A DNA stretch of 64,000 nt from Allorhizobium pseudoryzae (GTDB lineage: Bacteria > Pseudomonadota > Alphaproteobacteria > Rhizobiales > Rhizobiaceae), in assembly GCF_011046245.1 (NCBI RefSeq), contig NZ_CP049241.1:2248001-2312000 (forward strand). The letters are read 5' to 3'. This document shows, piece by piece, positions 1 to 7,879 of this stretch. Position 1 is the first letter of the stretch. Every line of letters begins with the position of its first letter. The position numbers and the translations under genes are program-made. The notes under the pieces were generated by a model that ran no database searches, was not told the DNA's origin, and was given only the letters and a program-made list of their open reading frames with translations.

Positions 1-1286
1 CGGCCGGTGAGGGCTGCCTCCACGGCCTTGGCCCGCTTCGGGGTGGCTGCCATGCCGCCAAACGCGATGCGACAGGTTTCGACGCAGCCTTCCGCATCGA
101 GCGCCAGATAAAAGGCGCCGAGAAGGGCGGAAATATCCTCGTCGCGGCGTTTGGAAATCTTGTAGACGGCGAAATAGGCATCCTCCGGCGCATCCGGCAC
201 CGTGAGCTTCTCGACGAATTCGCCCGGATTGCGGTCCTGCTTGCCGTAGGCGATGAAATAATCTTCGAGCGCCATGGTCCGGCTTCCCGCGGCGGAGCGC
301 AGGGTCAGTTCCGCGCCAAGCGCGATCAGCGCCGGCGGCGTGTCGCCGATCGGCGAGCCATTGGCGATGTTGCCGCCGATCGTGCCCATGTTGCGCACCT
401 GCTGGCCGCCGATGCGGTCGATCAGGCGGCCGAGCGCCGGGTGGCGGCCTTCGAGAACACTAAGCGCCTGCGCATAGGTGACGCCGGCGCCGATCACGAT
501 CCCCGTCTCGTCTTCCGTGATCGTCTGCAGATCGGTCAGGTGATTGATGAAGACGACCGGGTTCAGCGGCCGCATCTGTTTCGTCACCCAGAGCCCGACA
601 TCGGTTGCGCCCGCGACGATGGTGGCGGAAGGCTCTGCGGCGAGCACTTCGGCCAGCGCATCGAGGGTGCCTGGAATGATCGCCCGGTCATTGCTCTTGG
701 TCACGGTGATGGTGTCGGAGGCGGCGCGGATGGTCCAGAGCTTGGCCATGATCTCGGCGCGGTCGCGTTCGATCGGGTCGAAGAGGGCGCTCGGGCGCTC
801 GGTTGCCACCTGTTCCGCCGACTTGATGATCGGCTCATACCCGGTGCAGCGACAGAGATTGCCCTGCAGCGCGATCTCGATTTCCGCGCGGCTCGGATTG
901 TCGTTCGCCATCCACAATCCGTAGAGCGACATGACGAAACCCGGCGTGCAGAAGCCGCATTGCGAGCCGTGACAATCGACCATCGCCTGCTGCACCGGAT
1001 GCAATTTGCTGTCTTTGGCCGCCAGGTGTTCCACCGTCACCACATGGGTGCCGTGCAACGAGCCGACGAAGCGGATGCAGGCATTGACCGCCTCATAACG
1101 CAAGGCGCCACCGATCAGTCGGCCGACAAGCACCGTGCAGGCGCCGCAATCCCCTTCGGCGCAGCCTTCCTTGCTGCCGGTCAGCCGCCGCCTCAGCCTC
1201 AGATAATCCAGGAGCGTTTCCGTGGGCGCAAAGTCGCCGAGAGAAACCTCTTCGCCATTGAGGATAAAGCGGATGGCTGACGTCAT
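1..1286 (-). CDS. xdhA: Xanthine dehydrogenase small subunit (partial, C-terminus off window)
   Basis: This is the FeS/FAD subunit of xanthine dehydrogenase, which oxidises hypoxanthine and xanthine to urate in purine catabolism. About 428 N-terminal residues are visible; the gene runs off the left edge. The N-terminal plant-type [2Fe-2S] ferredoxin domain shows [10 protein letters not shown] (Cys42, 47, 50). A second [2Fe-2S] domain follows with QCGFCTPG and NLCRCTGY. The FAD-binding molybdopterin-dehydrogenase domain comes after that. The ATG at 1286 is preceded by an AAGGG motif. It starts 19 bp after bdhA on the same strand, so the two are very likely co-transcribed, as in the bdhA-xdhA2-xdhB2 operon of Sinorhizobium meliloti. 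The large subunit should lie just outside the window. Confidence 0.95.
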   Translation of the reverse strand, partial: MTSAIRFILNGEEVSLGDFAPTETLLDYLRLRRRLTGSKEGCAEGDCGACTVLVGRLIGGALRYEAVNACIRFVGSLHGTHVVTVEHLAAKDSKLHPVQQAMVDCHGSQCGFCTPGFVMSLYGLWMANDNPSRAEIEIALQGNLCRCTGYEPIIKSAEQVATERPSALFDPIERDRAEIMAKLWTIRAASDTITVTKSNDRAIIPGTLDALAEVLAAEPSATIVAGATDVGLWVTKQMRPLNPVVFINHLTDLQTITEDETGIVIGAGVTYAQALSVLEGRHPALGRLIDRIGGQQVRNMGTIGGNIANGSPIGDTPPALIALGAELTLRSAAGSRTMALEDYFIAYGKQDRNPGEFVEKLTVPDAPEDAYFAVYKISKRRDEDISALLGAFYLALDAEGCVETCRIAFGGMAATPKRAKAVEAALTG

Positions 1287-1305
1287 GCGTGTTCCCTTGC
1301 CAAGG

Positions 1306-2082
1306 TTATTGAGCGGTCCAGCCGCCGTCGATGGAGATGTGTGTGCCGGTGATCTGTCGTGCTGCGTCGCTGGCGAGGAAAAGTGCCGTTGAAGCCACTT
1401 CCTCGATGGAGACGAATTCCTTCGTCGCCTGCAGGCGGAGCATGACGTCCGTCTTGACCGCCTCTTCCGAGATACCACGTTCGCGCGCCGTGTCGGGGAT
1501 CTGTTTCTCCACGAGGGGCGTCAGCACGTAGCCGGGGCAGATGGCGTTCACTGTAATGCCGAATTCGGCCAATTCCAGTGCGGCGGTTTTGGTCAATCCC
1601 AAAACGCCGTGCTTAGCAGCGACATAAGCCGATTTGAACGGCGATGCAACCAGTCCATGCGCGGAGGCAACATTGATGATGCGGCCTTTGCCGGCCTTCT
1701 TCATCAGCGGAATGGTGTTGCGCATGGTGTGGAAGGCAGACGAGAGCAGGATCGCGATCAGCTGATCCCACTTCTCGATCGGGAAATCCTCGATCTTCGC
1801 CACATGCTGGATGCCGGCATTGTTGACCAGCACGTCGATGGTGCCGAAGCTTTTTTCCGCAAGGCCGATCAGGTCGGCAATCTCGTCGGGCTTCGTCATG
1901 TCGGCGCCGTGATAGAGCACCGTGCCTTCGCCCAGCCGGTCAAGCTCGGCACGGGCCGCCTCGATCTCGTCGGCCTTGCCGAAGCCGTTGATCACCACAT
2001 TGGCGCCATCGGCGGCAAAGGCCCGGGCAATGCCGAGCCCGATGCCGCTGGTGGAGCCGGTGACGACGACGGTTCTTGCCAT
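1306..2082 (-). CDS. bdhA: D-3-hydroxybutyrate dehydrogenase
   Basis: This short-chain dehydrogenase oxidises (R)-3-hydroxybutyrate to acetoacetate with NAD+, a step in poly-3-hydroxybutyrate turnover. The 258-residue length fits the family. The Rossmann motif TGSTSGIG is at residues 8-15, NNAG at 87-90, catalytic Ser140, and YVAAK at 153-157 (Tyr153, Lys157). The QHV after NNAG and the C-terminal GGWTAQ are typical of 3-hydroxybutyrate dehydrogenases. A GGAGG ribosome-binding site stands 6 bp before the ATG. It is the first visible gene of an operon with xdhA. The function is inferred from the family and from the matching rhizobial gene order. Confidence 0.95.
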   Translation of the reverse strand: MARTVVVTGSTSGIGLGIARAFAADGANVVINGFGKADEIEAARAELDRLGEGTVLYHGADMTKPDEIADLIGLAEKSFGTIDVLVNNAGIQHVAKIEDFPIEKWDQLIAILLSSAFHTMRNTIPLMKKAGKGRIINVASAHGLVASPFKSAYVAAKHGVLGLTKTAALELAEFGITVNAICPGYVLTPLVEKQIPDTARERGISEEAVKTDVMLRLQATKEFVSIEEVASTALFLASDAARQITGTHISIDGGWTAQ

Positions 2083-2188
2083 GTTTTTCCTCCCCTTCGT
2101 GTGGCTGCATGCTGCAGCGCTTCAGGGAGGTTATGCGCAAATGGGCAGGGCTGGCAATCGGCTTGTCATGCCCTGCGGGAGTGCCCCG

Positions 2189-2686
2189 TCAGCGGCAGTT
2201 GCGCACAGCCTGCAAGGCCGCCGTCACCCCCTTCAGGGAATAGGTGTAGCTGGTATTGGTGCCGCGGGCGGAGGTCGCCTTCAGCGTCATGTCCGAACCG
2301 CCGCGCATGGCCGCAACCAGGGCCGGTTCGCGGGCCGGATCACGCACCCAGGCGGTCTTGTCCTTCGGCACCAGGGTGAAAGTCTCGCTGCCGATGGTGA
2401 GCGTGATGCGGCTATCGGTCTTCAGGTCATAGGCCATGATGGCCTGCGGCATATAGGAGGAGGCGCCGGCCTGAGGGGCGACGAGAAAGAAGTTGTCGCC
2501 GTGGTTCACGCTCGCCGGGAGCGCGGTCGTCGGCACGGAGAGCGCATAGCAACTCTTGTTGCTGCCGCTGCCATAGGAATAAACGCCCCATGCTTCGAAC
2601 TGTTTGACGCGGGTGGGCTGTGCACTGGCGCTGAGCGCAGTCAACAGAACGGCGGAAACGGCTAGGGCGCATGCCTTGGCGGACAT
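2189..2686 (-). CDS. IalB-family periplasmic protein
   Basis: This encodes a small exported protein of about 165 residues, resembling the invasion-associated locus B (IalB) family common in Rhizobiales. Residues 1 to about 22 form a signal peptide ending ALSASAQ. The mature part has the family hallmark of an early Trp-containing strand (FEAWGVYSYG), a conserved Cys near the start (KSCYAL) and a Cys near the C-terminus, probably a disulfide pair. I chose the ATG at 2686 because AGGAGA lies 7 bp upstream; an in-frame ATG at 2725 would add 13 residues ahead of the signal peptide. The role in free-living rhizobia is unknown. It is transcribed alone, with a 106-bp gap to bdhA. Confidence 0.75.
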   Translation of the reverse strand: MSAKACALAVSAVLLTALSASAQPTRVKQFEAWGVYSYGSGSNKSCYALSVPTTALPASVNHGDNFFLVAPQAGASSYMPQAIMAYDLKTDSRITLTIGSETFTLVPKDKTAWVRDPAREPALVAAMRGGSDMTLKATSARGTNTSYTYSLKGVTAALQAVRNCR

Positions 2687-2871
2687 CGAACTCTCCTGAT
2701 CATGGCAGATGGATACATCCCGCACGCGAAACGAGAGCGGGTGTGACAGCGCGTGATTGTTCGGCAGGAGAGTTACCGAATGGTTAATGGTGGGATCAAC
2801 CCTTCCCGAGAGTGGCTCACAAAGGGTTGATCTGGCGTGTATCCCGGCGGGAAGTGGGATATCAGCGCATC

Positions 2872-3576
2872 TCAGGGGCGTGCGGGGATTTCCACGCCGC
2901 GCTGCACGGCGGGCCGCACCATCATGCGGTCGAACCAGGCGGATAGGTTGCGTCGCGTGTCATATTCCACCAGATCGCGGGCTTCGTAAAAGCCGATCAG
3001 CGAGCGAATCCAACCGACAATGGCGAAGTCGGCGATCGTCACGTCACCGCCCATCATGAAGTCGCGGCCCGCCAGGCGCTGGTCGAGAACGCCGAGCAGA
3101 CGCTTCGTCTCGGCGAGGTAACGGTCACGCGGGCGCTTGTCCTCGATCTCCTTGCCGGCAAACTTGTGGAAAAAGCCGAACTGGCCGAACATCGGGCCGA
3201 TGCCGCCCATCTGGAACATCACCCACTGGATCGTCTCAAAACGGGCGCCGGCGTCTTTCGGCAGGAACTGGCCGGTCTTTTCGGCGAGATAGATCAGGAT
3301 CGCGCCGGATTCGAACAGTGCCAGCGGTTTGCCGTCCGGACCGTTCGGGTCGAGGATGGCCGGGATCTTGCCGTTCGGGTTCAGCGACAGGAATTCCTCG
3401 CCCCAGGTCTCGTTCTGGCCGATATTGATGAAATGCGGCTCATAGGCGAGGCCGGTCTCCTCCAGCATGATCGACACCTTCACGCCGTTTGGCGTTGGCG
3501 TCGAATAGAGCTGCAGGATGTCCGGATTGGCTGCCGGCCAGCGGCTGGTGATGGGGAAGGCGGAAAGATCGGCCAT
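2872..3576 (-). CDS. Glutathione S-transferase, YfcG/YghU-like
   Basis: A 234-residue cytosolic glutathione transferase. The N-terminal thioredoxin-fold domain contains TPTPNGVKVSIMLEE, in which the Asn/Thr region is the active-site area of the Nu-class YfcG and YghU enzymes. The glutathione-binding ESGAILIYLAEKTG follows, then an all-helical C-terminal domain. Nu-class enzymes show disulfide-bond reductase activity more than conjugation, so that is the likelier activity. The start at 3576 is supported by GAGG 6 bp upstream; an ATG 18 bp earlier is possible. The gene is a single transcription unit facing away from the monooxygenase gene at 3959. The substrate cannot be told from sequence. Confidence 0.9.
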   Translation of the reverse strand: MADLSAFPITSRWPAANPDILQLYSTPTPNGVKVSIMLEETGLAYEPHFINIGQNETWGEEFLSLNPNGKIPAILDPNGPDGKPLALFESGAILIYLAEKTGQFLPKDAGARFETIQWVMFQMGGIGPMFGQFGFFHKFAGKEIEDKRPRDRYLAETKRLLGVLDQRLAGRDFMMGGDVTIADFAIVGWIRSLIGFYEARDLVEYDTRRNLSAWFDRMMVRPAVQRGVEIPARP

Positions 3577-3958
3577 GGTATCCTCACGTGGCAAATGAAG
3601 GCCGGACTATAGCGCGCGACGGGCGTTGCGCCAGGGGCAGGCAAGCAGCAGGGGAGGGGCCTGTTTTAGCCTGCAAGCCTGCGGCTTGCCGGTGTCGGAA
3701 GCGTGAATCTTTTGAAGGAGATGACGGCGGTCTTTCGCGCACTGGTTCCGTTGGCGCTTGAATTTCCTGGTGTTTTTGGGCAGAAGATCCGATAACCTGA
3801 AGCGCTGCGTGAGCGGAAACGGACAAGTCATTGCAGTCGGATTCATATTAGCATCGCGGCTTCATCCAGTTTTTCGAACGGGGTCTTCGAAACTTTCCTG
3901 TTTCATCGAGAAGCCTCGGTCCCTATCTAGCGTCCAAGAACAGAAGGGAATGACCGTC
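3577..3958. other. Intergenic region between divergent GST and LLM genes
   Basis: These 382 bases separate the divergent GST and luciferase-like monooxygenase genes. Short open frames here have no ribosome-binding site or recognisable product. The region must hold both promoters, but I see no clear sigma-70 pair or operator. Confidence 0.6.
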
Positions 3959-5023
3959 ATGGAACTCGGCCTTTATACGTTTGCGGATGTCGATCCGAAC
4001 ATTGCCAGCGGCAGCCGCGGCCAGGATGCCGCCACCCGGCTGAAACATCTCATCGAGGAGATCGAGCTTGCCGACCAGGTGGGGCTTGATGTCTTCGGAC
4101 TTGGCGAGCATCACCGGCCGGATTATGCCGTCTCCTCGCCCTCCACCGTACTGGCGGCCGCTGCTGTGAAGACGAAGAACATCCGTCTGAGCAGCGCCGT
4201 TTCGGTCTTGAGTTCGGACGATCCGATCCGCGTCTTCCAGCAGTTTTCGACCGTCGATCTGCTTTCCGGCGGGCGTGCAGAAATCATGGCGGGGCGGGGC
4301 TCCTTCATCGAATCCTATCCGCTCTTCGGCTACGACCTCAACGATTACGACCGGCTGTTTTCCGAAAAGCTCGACCTGCTTCTGACGCTCCGCGACAACG
4401 AGATTGTTGACTGGGAAGGGGAACTCCGGGCGCCCATCCAGCGGCGCGGCGTTTATCCGCGCCCATTGCAGGACAAGCTTCCGGTGTGGATCGCGGTGGG
4501 CGGCACGCCGCAATCGGTGGCCCGTGCCGGCGCCATGGGCCTGCCGCTGGCGGTCGCCATCATCGGCGGCGACTACGCCCGTTTCGCGCCCTTCTTCGAA
4601 CTGTACCGGGAGGCGGCGCGCCGCTCCGGTCACGATCCGAAGACGCTGAAGACGAGCATCAACGTGCATGGTTTCATTGCCGACACGACCGACAAGGCGG
4701 CAGACCAGTTTTACGGCCCGCAGGCGGCGGTCATGGACCGGCTTGGCCGCGAACGCGGCTGGCCGCCGACCAACCGCACGCAGTTTGATCGCGCCCGCTC
4801 TGCGCCCGGCAATCTCTTCGTCGGCGATCCGGAAACGGTGGCGGAAAAAATCATTGCCGCTCACAAGGTCTTCGGCAATGACCGGCTGCTGATCCAGATG
4901 GCGATCGGCCTGATGCCGCACGATGAGATCATGCGCGGCATCGAGCTTTTCGGCACCAAGGTGGCGCCGCTTGTCAGAAAAGCGTTGACGCCTGCCCAAG
5001 ATGGGGCGAAACCCGCCGCCTAA
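3959..5023 (+). CDS. LLM-class flavin-dependent oxidoreductase
   Basis: A 354-residue member of the bacterial luciferase-like monooxygenase superfamily, which uses reduced FMN and oxygen. It begins [12 protein letters not shown], has the [15 protein letters not shown] segment typical of the group, the [31 protein letters not shown] strand-helix region (quoted in parts: [24 protein letters not shown]) and a C-terminal [11 protein letters not shown]. The start at 3959 is favoured over the ATG at 3950 because AAGGGA lies 9 bp upstream of it but directly abuts the earlier one. The methionine aminopeptidase gene follows 21 bp downstream and may be co-transcribed. The substrate is unknown. Confidence 0.9.
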   Translation: MELGLYTFADVDPNIASGSRGQDAATRLKHLIEEIELADQVGLDVFGLGEHHRPDYAVSSPSTVLAAAAVKTKNIRLSSAVSVLSSDDPIRVFQQFSTVDLLSGGRAEIMAGRGSFIESYPLFGYDLNDYDRLFSEKLDLLLTLRDNEIVDWEGELRAPIQRRGVYPRPLQDKLPVWIAVGGTPQSVARAGAMGLPLAVAIIGGDYARFAPFFELYREAARRSGHDPKTLKTSINVHGFIADTTDKAADQFYGPQAAVMDRLGRERGWPPTNRTQFDRARSAPGNLFVGDPETVAEKIIAAHKVFGNDRLLIQMAIGLMPHDEIMRGIELFGTKVAPLVRKALTPAQDGAKPAA

Positions 5024-5044
5024 AACGGCAGCCGGATTTGTCCC

Positions 5045-5800
5045 ATGATCATCACCTCCGACGACGAACTTCAGAAACTGAAGGCCATCGGGCGCATTTG
5101 CGCCCAGGCGGTCGATGTGATGGCGAAGGCGCTGGAGCCAGGGATCACCACGCTGGAACTCGACCGGATCGGCCGCAAGGTGCTGGAAGACCATGACGCG
5201 CAGTCGGCTCCGGAATTCTGCTACCAGTTTCCGGGTGCGACCTGCATCAGCGTCAATGAGGAAGTGGCGCACGGCATTCCGGGCAGCCGGGTGATTGCGG
5301 CAGGCGATCTCGTCAATATCGACGTCTCTGCGGTCAAGGATGGGTTCTTCGGCGACACGGGCTCGTCCTTCGCCGTGCCCCCGGTGAAGCGCGAGATCGA
5401 GAAACTGGTGCGCGATGGACGCCGCGCGCTCTGGACCGGGCTGCAGCAGGTGAAGCCCGGCAAGCCGATCGCCGGCATCGGCCAGGCCATCGGTACATTC
5501 GCCAAAAAGAACCGCTATACGCTCATCACCAACCTCGCGAGCCACGGCATCGGCCGCTCGCTGCATGAGGAGCCGGCGGAGGTGCCGACCTGGCCGGATC
5601 CGGCCGAGAGCCGCCTCATGGACGAGGGCCTCGTCTTCACCGTCGAACCCTTCCTCTCGCTCGGCGGCGAGTGGGCGGAAGACGGCGGCAATGGCGATCC
5701 CTGGACGCTCTACAGCGATCCCAAGGCGCCGACGGTGCAGTTCGAGCACACCATCGTCGTGACCCGCAACGGCCCGTTGATCTTGACGCTTGCGGAGTAG
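5045..5800 (+). CDS. map: Type I methionine aminopeptidase
   Basis: This removes the initiator methionine from nascent proteins. The 251-residue length fits type I enzymes without the SH3-like extension. All five metal ligands of the pita-bread fold are visible: Asp93 (VNIDVS), Asp104 (FFGDTG), His167 (ASHGIG), Glu201 (FTVEP) and Glu234 (QFEHT); His76 (AHGIP) is the substrate-contacting histidine. The gene starts 21 bp after the monooxygenase gene. Rhizobia often carry more than one map gene, so this may be a paralogue rather than the essential housekeeping copy; the sequence does not settle this. Confidence 0.93.
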   Translation: MIITSDDELQKLKAIGRICAQAVDVMAKALEPGITTLELDRIGRKVLEDHDAQSAPEFCYQFPGATCISVNEEVAHGIPGSRVIAAGDLVNIDVSAVKDGFFGDTGSSFAVPPVKREIEKLVRDGRRALWTGLQQVKPGKPIAGIGQAIGTFAKKNRYTLITNLASHGIGRSLHEEPAEVPTWPDPAESRLMDEGLVFTVEPFLSLGGEWAEDGGNGDPWTLYSDPKAPTVQFEHTIVVTRNGPLILTLAE

Positions 5801-5890
5801 GGGCGGGGTCCATCCTCGCACTGGCCTTCCGTGAATTAATGTGTACTTTTATCTCTCTCTGCGTTAGATTTCCTATGTCCGGAAACTGCG

Positions 5891-6139
5891 ATGAAGATCA
5901 TCTACGACGAAGGCAAGCGGCTTTCCAATCTCGAGAAGCATGGTCTCGACTTCGCCGACCTGACGATCGAGTTCTTCGCTGCTTCCACCGTCATTCCCGC
6001 GAAGTCGGGTCGCTTCATGGCGATTGGCGAGCTTGATGGCCGCATCATCATCGCGGTGGTGTTTCGTCCATTGGGCGCTGAGGCCCTGTCGGTGATCTCC
6101 ATGCGGCCCGCGAGTAGCAAGGAACGGAGCGTGCGATGA
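5891..6139 (+). CDS. brnT: BrnT-family toxin (type II TA)
   Basis: An 82-residue protein of the BrnT family, a RelE-fold ribonuclease toxin. The N-terminal pattern MKIIYDEGKRLSNLEKHGLDF matches the family's start (Asp6, Lys16-His17-Gly18) and the C-terminal VISMRPASSKE matches its conserved Arg-containing strand. It overlaps the downstream BrnA-like gene by 4 bp, the toxin-first order usual for brnTA. In studied systems BrnA binds the operon promoter through its ribbon-helix-helix end and represses it. I see no obvious palindrome in the roughly 80 bp upstream. The family assignment is firm; activity is untested. Confidence 0.88.
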   Translation: MKIIYDEGKRLSNLEKHGLDFADLTIEFFAASTVIPAKSGRFMAIGELDGRIIIAVVFRPLGAEALSVISMRPASSKERSVR

Positions 6140-6462
6140 CGGCCAAGTTTGCATCCAGACGTCCGCTGACGGAAGATGAAGAAACCGAGATCCAGCGGAT
6201 GATTGCCTCCGATCCGGATGCGCCGGAGGCAAGCGATGCGGAAATAGCCGAGGCACGTCCTTTTGCCGCGGTCTTTCCGGAGATGGCTGCCAGCATTGAT
6301 CGGGAAATCGCCCGCCGCGGACCCGGTCGTCCGCCGGTCGAGTCCCCGAAGGTGGCGGTCACCATCCGCGTCGAGCCTGAGGTTCTGCAGCGGTTTCAGG
6401 CGCAGGGCAAAGATTGGCGAAGCCGGATGACCGAAGCACTGCGCAAGGCGGCAGGGTTATGA
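6136..6462 (+). CDS. brnA: BrnA-family antitoxin
   Basis: A 108-residue antitoxin partner of the preceding toxin, overlapping it by 4 bp (ATGA). The N-terminal half is acidic and probably wraps the toxin. The C-terminal third, VTIRVEPEVLQRFQAQGKDW followed by RSRMTEALRKAAGL, is the BrnA-type ribbon-helix-helix DNA-binding segment. Together with brnT it forms a self-contained accessory module between map and an MFS transporter gene. It is likely autoregulatory. Confidence 0.88.
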   Translation: MTAKFASRRPLTEDEETEIQRMIASDPDAPEASDAEIAEARPFAAVFPEMAASIDREIARRGPGRPPVESPKVAVTIRVEPEVLQRFQAQGKDWRSRMTEALRKAAGL

Positions 6463-6638
6463 TGCGACACGGTTGCTGTGGGCTGTTCGGGGCATCACTC
6501 CGGCCCAGAGGCCGATTTCTTGCTGAAGGCGAGCGCTGCCTGAGCGGTCGCATCGGACGGTTTCCGCATCACCCGTTCTGATGGGTTGCGTCAGAATTCC
6601 TGAATTGCGCCCCTGCCGTTTTGCTGCGACGAAGGGGC

Positions 6639-7805
6639 ATGTCCCGCATCACCTCCCCCGAACCTTCACTGCTGATCGGTTTTGCCGGTGCCGTCGCCAT
6701 GGCGGCGGCCATGGGCTTCGGCCGGTTCTTTTTCACTCCCGTTCTGCCCGGCATGATGAGCGGCATTCCGCTGTCGGCGGCCGAGGCGGGTTTGATTGCC
6801 GGCGGCAATTTTGCCGGTTATCTCGCCGGGGCGCTGCTTGCCAGCCAGGGCTGGGCCGCCGGCCGCGAGAGGCTGCTGTCGCTGTGCGGACTGTTTGCCA
6901 CCGCTCTGCTTCTCGCCGCGATGGCGACCACGGTCTCCTTGCCGCTCTTTATCCTGATCCGCTTTTGCGCCGGGCTTGCCAGCGCCTTTGCGATGATCTT
7001 CACCTCCTCGATCGTGCTGCCTTATGCGGTGGGGCGCAGCGCGGTGCAATCGGTGCATTTTGGCGGCGTGGGGCTGGGCATTGCGCTCTCGTCCGTCGTC
7101 GCCTTCCTCATCCAGCGCGCTGCCGGTGATGCCGCGCATGGCTGGCGGCTGGACTGGGTCGGCGGGGCCATGATTGTTCTGTGTGCTGCGCTGTTCGTGG
7201 CGCGGCATCTTCCAAAGCCGGTGCAGGGCCGGCAAGCATCGCCCGAGCCGCCGATGACCTGGACGCGGCCGCTCGTGCTGCTGACCGTTTCCTATGGCCT
7301 GTTCGGGTTCGGTTACGTGGTCACGGCCACCTTCCTCGTCGCCATCGTGCGCATGGCCGCGGCGGGCGCCGCCGTGGAAGCGGGCGCCTGGCTGGTGACG
7401 GGGCTTGCCGCGGCCTGTGCGCTGTTTCTCTGGCAACCCATCGCCCGGCGGCTTGGCCTCGGGCTTTGTTATCTGCTTTGCCTGTTGCTCGAAGCAGGTG
7501 GTGTGTTCGCTTCCGTCCTGCTGCCGCCCGTGTCGGGCGCGCTGCTTGGTGGGCTGCTGCTTGGCCTCACCTTCATGACGGTGACGGCCTATGGTCTGCA
7601 GATCGCCCGTGCCCTTGCGCCAAGCAGCCCGCGCCGGGCGCTGGCGCTGATGACGGCGGCGTTCGGCACGGGCCAGATCGTCGGGCCGCTCGTTGCCGGC
7701 TGGGCGACGGAATGGAGCGGGTCGTTTACGCTGGCCTCCGTGCTGGCCGCGATCGTCCTCCTCCTCTCGGCCGTACTGATGATGCCTGTGCTGCGGCACA
7801 GCTGA
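6639..7805 (+). CDS. MFS transporter, YbfB/YjiJ family
   Basis: An inner-membrane protein of 388 residues with about 12 hydrophobic segments, matching the YbfB/YjiJ branch of the major facilitator superfamily. The start of the first helix, AAAMGFGRFFFTPVLPGM, is the family's recognisable signature, and GTGQIVGPLVAGW occurs in the C-terminal half. The ATG at 6639 is taken as the start although GAAGGGG is rather close; an upstream TTG at 6621 would add six residues. It is transcribed toward a chemoreceptor gene on the other strand, with a terminator hairpin between. The substrate is unknown. Confidence 0.85.
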   Translation: MSRITSPEPSLLIGFAGAVAMAAAMGFGRFFFTPVLPGMMSGIPLSAAEAGLIAGGNFAGYLAGALLASQGWAAGRERLLSLCGLFATALLLAAMATTVSLPLFILIRFCAGLASAFAMIFTSSIVLPYAVGRSAVQSVHFGGVGLGIALSSVVAFLIQRAAGDAAHGWRLDWVGGAMIVLCAALFVARHLPKPVQGRQASPEPPMTWTRPLVLLTVSYGLFGFGYVVTATFLVAIVRMAAAGAAVEAGAWLVTGLAAACALFLWQPIARRLGLGLCYLLCLLLEAGGVFASVLLPPVSGALLGGLLLGLTFMTVTAYGLQIARALAPSSPRRALALMTAAFGTGQIVGPLVAGWATEWSGSFTLASVLAAIVLLLSAVLMMPVLRHS

Positions 7806-7816
7806 GGCGGATGCAA

Positions 7817-7850
7817 TGAAAAAGGGGCTCGGCTTGGCGCCGGCCCCTTC
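7817..7850 (-). terminator. Intrinsic terminator of the chemoreceptor gene
   Basis: AAGGGGC (7822-7828) pairs with GCCCCTT (7843-7849), and an inner CGGC/GCCG extends the stem. On the minus strand the stem runs straight into a T-tract (CCCCTTTTT), so it terminates the chemoreceptor transcript. It could also work for the converging MFS gene, but the plus side lacks a T-run. Confidence 0.8.
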
Positions 7851-7879
7851 CTCGGTTTCAAATTGTCGTTGGTTCGAGA

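Noticed and set aside
3923..5821. A 632-codon open frame on the minus strand opposite the monooxygenase and methionine aminopeptidase genes
   Set aside because: Its product is Arg/His/Asp-rich with no recognisable domain, while both plus-strand genes have full catalytic motifs. It is the usual antisense shadow in GC-rich DNA.
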